Made by a program: the position numbers and the translations under genes | Shown: piece by piece, positions 9,907 through 18,240 of the stretch | Layout of the letters: each line of letters opens with the position of its first letter | Position numbering within the stretch: position 1 is the stretch's first letter | Source: Candidatus Krumholzibacteriia bacterium | GTDB lineage: Bacteria > Krumholzibacteriota > Krumholzibacteriia > Krumholzibacteriales > Krumholzibacteriaceae | NCBI GenBank assembly: GCA_023131975.1 | Contig: JAGLYV010000077.1 | Span: forward strand, 40,594-104,593 | Length of the DNA stretch: 64,000 nucleotides | Direction: 5' to 3' | The notes under the pieces: model-generated | Seen by the model: the letters and a program-made list of their open reading frames with translations, nothing else | Database searches by the model: none | What the model was told of the DNA's origin: nothing

Positions 9907-10750
9907 AGTCGTCTGTTCTCCTCACACAGGATACTGTTTCGGGGTTAAAAGGGCCATGACACTCATTGAGGAAGGTCTCTCAAAGAATGGACTCCGGATA
10001 TATACCATCGGTGACGTGATACACAATCCCCAGGCCGTTCGGAAGCTCATGGAAAAAGGCGTCATCCCCGTTGATTCAATGGATGAGCTGGGAGCAGGAG
10101 ACACTCTGATAATCAGGGCTCATGGGGTCGATCCTTCGATCAGGGTACAGGCTGAAAAAATGGGGATCAAGCTTATTGATACAACATGCCCCTTCGTGCG
10201 GAAGATACAGGAATATGTCGAAAAAATGTCCATGGAGGCGCGGCAGGTCATAATCATTGGAGATTCAAGTCATCCCGAGGTCAAGGGCATTGCCGGACGA
10301 GCTGAAGGAGGAGTGATCATTATTGATTCTCAATCTGATGCCATGAAAGTCGAAGGAGTCCAACAGGCCGGGGTCGTTATCCAGACCACCTACGCGCGTG
10401 AAAAAGCCATGGGTATAATAGAGATACTTCGCAGGAAGATTCCCGACCTGAGGAGTTATGACACTATATGCCAGGCAACTACACTCAGACGAGAGGCGAC
10501 TCTCGAACTTGCCCGCTCAGTCGATATGATGCTGGTGGTAGGAGGCAAGAGAAGTTCAAATACTAAAAGACTTTACAAGATGTGTATCGATTCAGGGATA
10601 GAGGCAAGATTTATCGAGACATCGAAAGAGATTTTGCCTGAATGGTTCGAAAAGTACAGAAAAATAGGACTCGCGACAGGGACATCGACTCCAGAATGGG
10701 TCGTCAGTGATGTCTTGCAAAGACTTCACGAAATAGCTGCCAGTATCTGA
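9890..10750 (+). CDS. ispH: 4-hydroxy-3-methylbut-2-enyl diphosphate reductase
   Basis: HTGYCFGVKRAMTLIEEGL, IHNPQAVRKLMEKGV, DTTCPFVRKIQ, ICQATTLRREATLEL. Confidence 0.96.
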   Translation: MNRKLEVVCSPHTGYCFGVKRAMTLIEEGLSKNGLRIYTIGDVIHNPQAVRKLMEKGVIPVDSMDELGAGDTLIIRAHGVDPSIRVQAEKMGIKLIDTTCPFVRKIQEYVEKMSMEARQVIIIGDSSHPEVKGIAGRAEGGVIIIDSQSDAMKVEGVQQAGVVIQTTYAREKAMGIIEILRRKIPDLRSYDTICQATTLRREATLELARSVDMMLVVGGKRSSNTKRLYKMCIDSGIEARFIETSKEILPEWFEKYRKIGLATGTSTPEWVVSDVLQRLHEIAASI

Positions 10751-10786
10751 CAACTCAAAAGCCCCTCCTGAACAGTCAAAAACCGC

Positions 10787-10815
10787 TTGCGATTCTTTTC
10801 GTAAGGACCTATCAT
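10787..10815 (+). promoter_or_regulatory. Candidate sigma70-type promoter for rpsA
   Basis: TTGCGA - 17 nt - TATCAT in the ispH-rpsA gap. Confidence 0.35.
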
Positions 10816-10853
10816 AACTCTGTTAAAATCCATATGAAAGGGGCGATTAATCG

Positions 10854-12950
10854 ATGCACGAAGAAAAATTCGAGGAAACACAGCAGGGCACCGGAATATC
10901 CGGGACAACCGGTAAGGAGGAGACTGGCGGAACCAAAATCAACTCCACCAAGTATTCCTACCTGGCCATGTTCGAGGCGGTGACTCCCGGGGAAATCGAT
11001 TCCGATTTTGAGGAGGGAGAAGACTGGCTCGAAATCGCGGGAGGTATCCGCACAGAGGCCGATGAACTGAAGGAAGGCAAGATCGTAAAAGGTACTGTCT
11101 ATTCAGTTCACGAGAAAGAGATCATTCTCGACGTCGGATTCAAGAGTGAGGGTACAATTCCCATCAATGAATTCGCCAATTGTACAGAGGTCAAAAAAGG
11201 TGACGTCTTTGACGTTTTTCTTGAGAAGATGGAAAATCAGGACGGACTGATTGTCCTTTCAAAGATGAAAGCCGACTTCCTCAAGGCCTGGAACGAGATC
11301 AAGGAAGCATATGATGACGCAAGTACAGTCAATGCCCTGGTAGACAGAAGGATCAAGGGTGGGCTGGTCGTCAAATTGATGGGAGTCGACGCGTTCCTTC
11401 CGGGATCGCAGATCGCTCTCCGCCAGGTCCCGAATCTTGACGATCTTATCGGCAAGGAACTCGATTGCAAGATCATCAAGCTTAACAAGAGAAGAAGAAA
11501 CATCGTCGTTTCCCGCAGAGTCGTGCTGGAAGCCGAGCGTGAGGAAAACAAGAAGACTCTCCTCGCCGAGATAGAGGTCGGAGAGATTCGCGAAGGTATC
11601 GTAAAGAATATCACCGATTTCGGCGCGTTTGTCGATCTTGGTGGTATCGACGGGCTTCTACACCTGACAGATCTCACATGGGGCAGGGTCAGCCATCCTT
11701 CGGAAGTAGTAGCTATCAGTGACAAGCTGAAGGTCAAGGTCCTTGATTTCGACAAGGAAAGAGAGAGGATCTCCCTCGGCCTCAAGCAGCTCACGCCATA
11801 TCCGTGGGAAGGTGTCGAGGAACGCTATCCAATCGCTAAGAAGATGAGAGGCAAGGTAGTCTCGATCACCGATTACGGTGCTTTCGTTGAACTTGAAAAA
11901 GGCATCGAAGGCCTTATACATATCTCGGAGATGTCCTGGACACGACATGTAAAGCATCCTTCCAAGGTCGTTGCGATCGGCGATACAGTGGAAGCTGTCA
12001 TCCTGAATGTCGACAAGGAACACGAGAAAATATCGCTTGGCCTTAAACAGCTGGAACCGGACCCATGGAAAGCTCTCGAGAGTAAGTACCCGGCCGGAAC
12101 CAGATTGAATGGCAAAGTCAGAAACCTGACTAATTTCGGCGCATTTGTGGAAATCGAAGACGGCATCGATGGCCTCGTTCATATTTCCGACATGTCATGG
12201 GCAAAGAGGATAAGGCACCCGTCGGAAATGGTCCGAAAAGGTGACGAAGTCGAAGTAGTCGTCCTTGAGATCGACAGCTCGAAAAGAAGGATCAGCCTGG
12301 GAATGAAGCAGACGAGAGAAAATCCATGGACGGATCTGGCCAACGAGTTCACTGTCGGCACGGAAACGCCAGGAATTATCTCGAGGATCCTTGACAGGGG
12401 TGCTGTAGTAGAGCTCAGGACTGATGTAGAAGGCTTTGTCCCTCTTTCCCATCTAGGGATCGACGGTATCAAGAAGCCTACCGAGCACTTCGATACGAAT
12501 AACAAACTTCCTCTGAAAGTCATCAAGATGGATCCCCAGAACAAACGCATCGTCCTTAGCGTTAACGCGTTTTTCGAGGGAAAACCCAAGGAAGAGCTGG
12601 ATGAGTTCAGAGAGAAATTCCCGAGAAGAGAGGTCAGTAGTGATTCGGCGGATGATGCTGGAGATATTGCTGAACCATATGATGATGCTTATCAGGAAGA
12701 TGTCGCTGCCGAGAAGGCTCCTGAGCCTGAAGCAGAGACAGTCGAAGAACCTCTGGATGAGGTGAAGACCGACGAGACTCCCGATGCTGAACCTTCCGAA
12801 CCTGCGGTTGAGGAAAAAGCCGTTGAAAAAGAAGTTTCAGAAGAAACAGCCGTCGAAGAAGAAGCTTCAGAAGAAACAACAGACGAAGAAGCAGTTTCAG
12901 AAGAAGCAACAGACGAAAAAGCTGTAGAGGATGAAGAGAAGAAGGATTAG
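10854..12950 (+). CDS. rpsA: 30S ribosomal protein S1 with six S1 motifs and a long acidic repetitive C-terminal tail
   Basis: Repeated GAFV(D/E)L...GIDGLLHLTDLTW / GIEGLIHISEMSW / GIDGLVHISDMSW motifs; tail AVEKEVSEETAVEEEASEETTDEEAVSEEATDEKAVEDEEKKD. Confidence 0.95.
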   Translation: MHEEKFEETQQGTGISGTTGKEETGGTKINSTKYSYLAMFEAVTPGEIDSDFEEGEDWLEIAGGIRTEADELKEGKIVKGTVYSVHEKEIILDVGFKSEGTIPINEFANCTEVKKGDVFDVFLEKMENQDGLIVLSKMKADFLKAWNEIKEAYDDASTVNALVDRRIKGGLVVKLMGVDAFLPGSQIALRQVPNLDDLIGKELDCKIIKLNKRRRNIVVSRRVVLEAEREENKKTLLAEIEVGEIREGIVKNITDFGAFVDLGGIDGLLHLTDLTWGRVSHPSEVVAISDKLKVKVLDFDKERERISLGLKQLTPYPWEGVEERYPIAKKMRGKVVSITDYGAFVELEKGIEGLIHISEMSWTRHVKHPSKVVAIGDTVEAVILNVDKEHEKISLGLKQLEPDPWKALESKYPAGTRLNGKVRNLTNFGAFVEIEDGIDGLVHISDMSWAKRIRHPSEMVRKGDEVEVVVLEIDSSKRRISLGMKQTRENPWTDLANEFTVGTETPGIISRILDRGAVVELRTDVEGFVPLSHLGIDGIKKPTEHFDTNNKLPLKVIKMDPQNKRIVLSVNAFFEGKPKEELDEFREKFPRREVSSDSADDAGDIAEPYDDAYQEDVAAEKAPEPEAETVEEPLDEVKTDETPDAEPSEPAVEEKAVEKEVSEETAVEEEASEETTDEEAVSEEATDEKAVEDEEKKD

Positions 12951-12979
12951 GCCAAGTAGTTAAGGCTTGTCTTTTTTAT

Positions 12980-13018
12980 GCGGAGTGAGGGTGGTCTGAA
13001 GCCTTCACTCCGCTTTGT
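12980..13018 (+). terminator. Intrinsic terminator after rpsA
   Basis: GCGGAGTGAGGG-loop-CCTTCACTCCGC followed by TTTGT. Confidence 0.6.
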
Positions 13019-14352
13019 ATGATATGTGCAATCTGAGAGGGCACGGTCTGGACATCGAAAAATCATTCTCAATAACGACCCTTGGCTGCAAACTGAATCA
13101 GTTTGAGTCGGAGTGTATCAGGCAGGAACTTATCCGCCTTGGCTGGGAATGCAGGGATTTCGGGACGAAGGTGTCTTTCAGCATTATTAATACATGTACG
13201 GTCACGGGCAAAACGGATTCACGCTGCAGGAATGCGGTACGGAGAGCAAAACGCGCGTCCCCCGAAAATCTTGTGGTGGTCACCGGGTGCTACGCTGAAG
13301 TGACTCCGAAGGCCCTCGAAATGATGAGCGAGGTCGATTTCGTGCTGGGAAACAGCAAAAAGGCTTCCATACCTTTCGAACTTGAAAGACTGGCAGGAAG
13401 TAAATCGGATCTCGCTTTCGAATCATCCCCCGAAAAATTCCTTTACGGTATTGATGATTTCAATAAACATTCGAGGGCATTTATCAAGGTCCAGGAGGGG
13501 TGCGATTCATCCTGCACATACTGCATCATTCCGAGGGCGAGAGGCTCGAGCAGAAGCATTTCCAGGGATGATGTCATCGCACAGGTTGTCAGACTCGAAA
13601 ATAACGGTATCGAAGAGGTAGTCCTGACAGGAATACATATTGGCCGTTATGGATATGATCTCCCAGGTGCGATGAAGCTGGACACTCTCATTTCTGATAT
13701 ATTATCCCATACGGATAAAGTCAGGTTGAGGCTGAGTAGTATAGAGATGAACGAAGTGAGTGACGGCATTCTCTCATTGATGGTATCGAGCGAAAGGCTG
13801 GCTTCTCACCTCCATATCCCATTGCAGAGCGGTGATGAGGATATCCTCAAGGCAATGAACCGACCTTATACAGCAACTGATTTCAGGGCTAAAATAGATA
13901 AAGTGAAGAAGTCATCCATGGATATATCGATCGGTACTGATATAATCACCGGCTTTCCGGGAGAGACAGATAGCAGGTTTCGAAATACGAGGAATTTTCT
14001 CAAGGCTCTGCCTTTTGATTATTTCCATGTCTTCGCTTTTTCGAGAAGGTCCGGGACTCCGGCGGATACCATGAACGATCAGGTATCACCGGAAACAAAA
14101 AAATCGAGGAGCAGGAAACTTATCCGCCTCGGCAAAAAAAAGAAATTCGAATTCATGCGCTCCAGGACCGGGAAAAGGGATGTGGTCCTTGTGCAGAGAA
14201 AAGCAAAGCGTTACTCAAGGTTCTTGACTGGTCTAACAGGGAATTACTGCGAAGTCAGCCTTAAGGCACCTTCTTCGAAATATGGAAAACTCTGTCCGGT
14301 GGATATCACCCATTATTCGCGGGGCAGGCTTTACGGTACATTGAGCGAGTAG
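13015..14352 (+). CDS. mtaB: tRNA (N6-threonylcarbamoyladenosine(37)-C2)-methylthiotransferase MtaB family
   Basis: TTLGCKLNQFESE, CDSSCTYCIIPRARG radical SAM CxxxCxxC, SLMVSSERLASHLHIPLQSGDEDILKAMNR. Exact start uncertain. Confidence 0.9.
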   Translation: MYDMCNLRGHGLDIEKSFSITTLGCKLNQFESECIRQELIRLGWECRDFGTKVSFSIINTCTVTGKTDSRCRNAVRRAKRASPENLVVVTGCYAEVTPKALEMMSEVDFVLGNSKKASIPFELERLAGSKSDLAFESSPEKFLYGIDDFNKHSRAFIKVQEGCDSSCTYCIIPRARGSSRSISRDDVIAQVVRLENNGIEEVVLTGIHIGRYGYDLPGAMKLDTLISDILSHTDKVRLRLSSIEMNEVSDGILSLMVSSERLASHLHIPLQSGDEDILKAMNRPYTATDFRAKIDKVKKSSMDISIGTDIITGFPGETDSRFRNTRNFLKALPFDYFHVFAFSRRSGTPADTMNDQVSPETKKSRSRKLIRLGKKKKFEFMRSRTGKRDVVLVQRKAKRYSRFLTGLTGNYCEVSLKAPSSKYGKLCPVDITHYSRGRLYGTLSE

Positions 14353-14387
14353 AATGTCATTTACAGGGAAGGTCAAAAGTACCTGAT

Positions 14388-15683
14388 ATGATGAAAGCAT
14401 ATTATGAATCTTTCGGCTGTCAGATGAACGCATTTGACACAGAAGTCATCGAATCCATGATGACAGCATCCGGGTTTGAGACCGTACAATCGGCCGAAAT
14501 GGCTGATGTCATAATCGTTAATACCTGCAGTGTGAGAGAAAATGCGGAACAGAGAGCCATTGGTCGACTGAATGATCTTTCGAGGAACAAGGCTGTTCTG
14601 GTGGTATGCGGATGTATGGCACAGAGGATGGGAGACAGCCTTTTTGACAAAGTATCGGGATTGTCCCTGATAGTAGGGCCAGACAACTACCTTGAGCTTG
14701 TATCCGCCGTAATTTCGATTATTGAAGGCGGAGAAAAGAATGTGATCACAGGGCAGGATGGTAAGGCTGCCTATCGCCTGGGATCGACCGGCAGCGAGAA
14801 GGGCGGGAGGGTATCCCGTTTTCTTTCGATTACCCGTGGATGCGAGAACTTCTGTTCCTACTGCATAGTTCCTTATCTCAGAGGCGCCGTGAGGAGCCGG
14901 GATATCGCTCAAATCCTGCGTGAGGTGAAGATCCTCACTGCAGCCGGTACTGAAGAAATCACTCTTCTCGGTCAAAACGTAATGGCCTACAATCGGGACG
15001 GAGTTGATTTCGCAGGTCTCATCCGCCATATCCTTGAAAACTCTGATATCAGGCGATTGAGATTCCTGACCACACATCCCCGAGATGTAAACACGCAGAT
15101 ATTCCAGATAATGAAGGAGGATCCACGGCTGTGTCCTCATATCCATCTTCCATTCCAGGCAGGAAGTAATCGCATACTTTCCATGATGGGAAGAGGATAT
15201 ACCAGGGAACATTATCTTGATATTATCTCTGAAGCACGTGAGATCATGCCCGATCTTGCAATCTCGACAGATATCATAGTCGGATTTCCCTCGGAAACGG
15301 ACTCTGATTTCGAGGAAACGCTTGATATTATAAGGAAGTGCAGATTCGATTCGGCTTTTACATTTAAATATTCACCCAGAGAGGGTACGGAAGCATACAA
15401 AATGGACGATGACGTTTCTTCGGAACTGAAGAAGGAAAGACTGAAAAGGCTGAATAGCCTGGTCCAGAAGATAAGAAAGGACATCCTGGAGTCGAGGATC
15501 GGGCTGATTGATGAAATCCTCCTTGACGCTAGGGTAAAAAAAGGGGAAAATCTTTTCTGGAAAGGTCGAACGCCGCATTTCAGAAATGTTCTCGTAAGTA
15601 GCGACGATCTGAACCAGGGAGAGATTCTGCGAGTCTCTCTCTCAGGGATAAGAAACTTCACTTACCTTGGTGAAGTGGTGTGA
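14388..15683 (+). CDS. miaB: tRNA-2-methylthio-N6-dimethylallyladenosine synthase
   Basis: MKAYYESFGCQMNAFDTEVIESMM; NTCSVRENAEQRAIGRL; CENFCSYCIVPYLRGAVRSR. Confidence 0.95.
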   Translation: MMKAYYESFGCQMNAFDTEVIESMMTASGFETVQSAEMADVIIVNTCSVRENAEQRAIGRLNDLSRNKAVLVVCGCMAQRMGDSLFDKVSGLSLIVGPDNYLELVSAVISIIEGGEKNVITGQDGKAAYRLGSTGSEKGGRVSRFLSITRGCENFCSYCIVPYLRGAVRSRDIAQILREVKILTAAGTEEITLLGQNVMAYNRDGVDFAGLIRHILENSDIRRLRFLTTHPRDVNTQIFQIMKEDPRLCPHIHLPFQAGSNRILSMMGRGYTREHYLDIISEAREIMPDLAISTDIIVGFPSETDSDFEETLDIIRKCRFDSAFTFKYSPREGTEAYKMDDDVSSELKKERLKRLNSLVQKIRKDILESRIGLIDEILLDARVKKGENLFWKGRTPHFRNVLVSSDDLNQGEILRVSLSGIRNFTYLGEVV

Positions 15684-16018
15684 AGGAGGTAAAATTCGTG
15701 TGGATCTTTCGTGGTATCATTCTTCTTGTCGGTTTTGTCGGCCTCAGCTGGCTTGGAACGAGAAACGCAGGCACCCGAGTGACATTTCATTTTTTTACAA
15801 AGACATTCGTCGATGTTGAGTTGAATGTCATCATGTTAGTTACTTTTATCTCGGGAATGATTGCATGGGCTATTGGAGCCTGGATCAGGGAGGCTCAACT
15901 CAGGCTGCATCTTGTCAAGGAGAGGAAGCTCAATAAAAAATTAAAAGTAGAGATCTCAGATCTCAGGACTCTTCCGCTCGAGGATGACGAAGTCGTCGAT
16001 TCGGATCCCGTACAATAG
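15680..16018 (+). CDS. lapA: LapA (DUF1049)-domain inner-membrane protein
   Basis: Two TM segments, GLSWLGTRNAGTRVTFHFF..VDVELNVIMLVTFISGMIAWAIG then a coiled coil; immediately precedes a LapB-like gene. A later GTG (15698) has a better RBS. Confidence 0.7.
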   Translation: MKEVKFVWIFRGIILLVGFVGLSWLGTRNAGTRVTFHFFTKTFVDVELNVIMLVTFISGMIAWAIGAWIREAQLRLHLVKERKLNKKLKVEISDLRTLPLEDDEVVDSDPVQ

Positions 16019-16030
16019 AAAGAATTCATC

Positions 16031-17188
16031 ATGGGAATAGATACTATCAGTTTCAAGGCAATACTCCTTGTTATCCTCTGTATCGCAGCCGTGATTCTGC
16101 TGGTCATGCTTTTTCTTCAGAAAAAAAGAAAACGTAGAACATCCGGGACTGGCTATATAGAAGCTCTTTACGCATTGATCGATGGAGACAGGGATAAAGC
16201 GTTCAAGCTGCTTACGAAAGCAGTCAAAAACGGGGAATCAGATATAGGCGCGTATATACAGCTCGGCAATCTTCTGCGTGAGAGAAAAATGCCGGAGAAG
16301 GCACTTCAGATACACAGGAGCCTTACAGTCAGGCGTGACCTGGGGTATGACGAGGAAAAAGCTGTACAGATCGCTCTGGCGGAAGATCTCTCAGAGATGG
16401 GAAAGATGGATAGAGCGATAGGAGCCCTCAACTCTATTCACAAGCGTAAAAAGGATGTCGATATAGCAAGGACACTTCACCGGCTGTATCACAGGAAGGG
16501 TGATTACGAGAACGCTTTCTCCATGCTGAAAGCCATTTCTAATATTGACCCGGCGACAGGCCCCTGGGAGAGAAGCGCGTATCTCGTCTGTGTAGGAGCA
16601 ATCCTCTATGACATGAACGAGAAAACAGAATCAAGGGCTTATCTGAAAAAGGCACTCAAGGAAGACGGATCGTCCGTACCTGCTCTTTATTTGTCAGCGA
16701 TTGTCGAGGCTGATGGGGGCGACAGTGAGGCTGCCGTGCAGATGTGGCATCGTCTGTTAGTAGAGGATATCACGTTTCTCGAAGAAATACTTCCTGATCT
16801 TCAGAAAGCACTTTTTGAATCGGGGGATTATGAACGTCTCGAACTTCTTCTTGATGATCTTTCTGAAAAGCACCCATCGGATCCATTAGTCAACATCGCT
16901 CTCGCGGACCTCTTCCTGAAAAAGGGAGACACACGAAAAAGCATCTCTGTCCTGCGGGAAGCGAAGCCCTCGGGCGGACTGGCCGACTATCTTAAGGTCA
17001 TTAAGCTTGCGGCCGCCTACCTGGAAACTGGATCGGAGATGGATGCCCGGAAGGTGTTAACCGAGAAAAGGAATTTCCCAAACTCCCGCCTCGCCTACAT
17101 CTGTTCGTCATGTGGAGAGAGATCGACCACCCCTCAACATTACTGCAGGAATTGTTCGAGTCTCAACACTTTCAGAACGGAAGAATAA
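16031..17188 (+). CDS. lapB: LapB/YciM-like TPR protein with C-terminal rubredoxin-type zinc ribbon
   Basis: N-terminal TM helix, YIEALYALIDGDRDKAFKLLTKAVK..., many TPRs, C-terminal YICSSCGERSTTPQHYCRNCSSLNTF. Confidence 0.85.
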   Translation: MGIDTISFKAILLVILCIAAVILLVMLFLQKKRKRRTSGTGYIEALYALIDGDRDKAFKLLTKAVKNGESDIGAYIQLGNLLRERKMPEKALQIHRSLTVRRDLGYDEEKAVQIALAEDLSEMGKMDRAIGALNSIHKRKKDVDIARTLHRLYHRKGDYENAFSMLKAISNIDPATGPWERSAYLVCVGAILYDMNEKTESRAYLKKALKEDGSSVPALYLSAIVEADGGDSEAAVQMWHRLLVEDITFLEEILPDLQKALFESGDYERLELLLDDLSEKHPSDPLVNIALADLFLKKGDTRKSISVLREAKPSGGLADYLKVIKLAAAYLETGSEMDARKVLTEKRNFPNSRLAYICSSCGERSTTPQHYCRNCSSLNTFRTEE

Positions 17189-17223
17189 TCTTTATTATCC
17201 GAAGAATAGCACTTGCTCTGACA

Positions 17224-18240
17224 ATGGTAGTCGTGGGTTCCGCGATATTGCAGGGAGCATCTTTGAACTTCAGGGCTGTCCGGAAAGAGATCAACCGCAA
17301 AGAGTATGACAATGCCCGAAATACGATTGAAAAAAATATTGATGGACTCAGTGGCAAGCATCTCGACCAGGCCAGGATGATGCTCGCATCAGTGGAAACT
17401 AAAACTGAAAGAGCTGTCAGGCTGTACAGAGAAATCATCTCTTCCGGTCGCAAGCGGGAAGCTTTCAAGGCAAGAGTAGAACTTGCGAAGATTTACTATT
17501 CTCTTGGCAGTTACAGGGAAGTCCTCGAAACGCTTGGGCGGATTCCTGGCGACTCTCGCTCCGAGGAAAGAATGGAAGCTCACTACTTCAAGGGGCTTGC
17601 AAGTAAGCAGCTGGGAGATTCTGAAAAGGCGGAGATCGAATTCGGACTGGTAGACAGAGGAGAGTATCTCTACTGGGGCTACATGGCTCTCGCGGAGATC
17701 GACATACAATATGGCAGGGTCGGAGCGGCTGTAGAAAGATACGAGACGATAGCGGGAAGTCACTCAAATCCGGTTGCAGGATTCAAGCTTGGTGAGTGCT
17801 ACGAGATACTTGGAGAGCAGGAAAAAGCAATAAATGTATACGGCAATTTAACAAGACTTTTTCCTGAGTCATTGGAAGCACCTCAGGCGAGGGAAAAACT
17901 CCGGGTACTTGACAGGATCACCAGCAGGAAGAAACCGATTGCCTCAAAAGGAGGTGAAAGGGAAGAGACTGCTGTAAGTAGGATTGATGACGCGCCGACA
18001 TCGGACCAACTCTATACGTTACAATTTGGCGCTTTCAGTGTTAGAGAAAACGCCGATATATTTGCCGACAAACTCAGAAAAACTATCGAAGGCCTCAGGG
18101 TGGAAGTAAGCGAGAGCAGGGGTAGAATATGGTACAGGGTCAGGACAGGCAGATACCCGAATCGTGAAAAAGCGGAAGCAGACGCGTTGAGATTCATGGA
18201 GCAGACCGGATATTCAAGCAAAGTCCTTCCTCTCGAGTAG
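17224..18240 (+). CDS. TPR protein with C-terminal SPOR domain
   Basis: TPR-like region; C-terminus YTLQFGAFSVRENADIFADKLRKTIEGLRVEVSESRGRIWYRVRTGRYPNREKAEADALRFMEQTGYSSKV (SPOR). The listed ORF starts at 17110; the true start is probably near 17224. Confidence 0.8.
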   Translation: MVVVGSAILQGASLNFRAVRKEINRKEYDNARNTIEKNIDGLSGKHLDQARMMLASVETKTERAVRLYREIISSGRKREAFKARVELAKIYYSLGSYREVLETLGRIPGDSRSEERMEAHYFKGLASKQLGDSEKAEIEFGLVDRGEYLYWGYMALAEIDIQYGRVGAAVERYETIAGSHSNPVAGFKLGECYEILGEQEKAINVYGNLTRLFPESLEAPQAREKLRVLDRITSRKKPIASKGGEREETAVSRIDDAPTSDQLYTLQFGAFSVRENADIFADKLRKTIEGLRVEVSESRGRIWYRVRTGRYPNREKAEADALRFMEQTGYSSKVLPLE

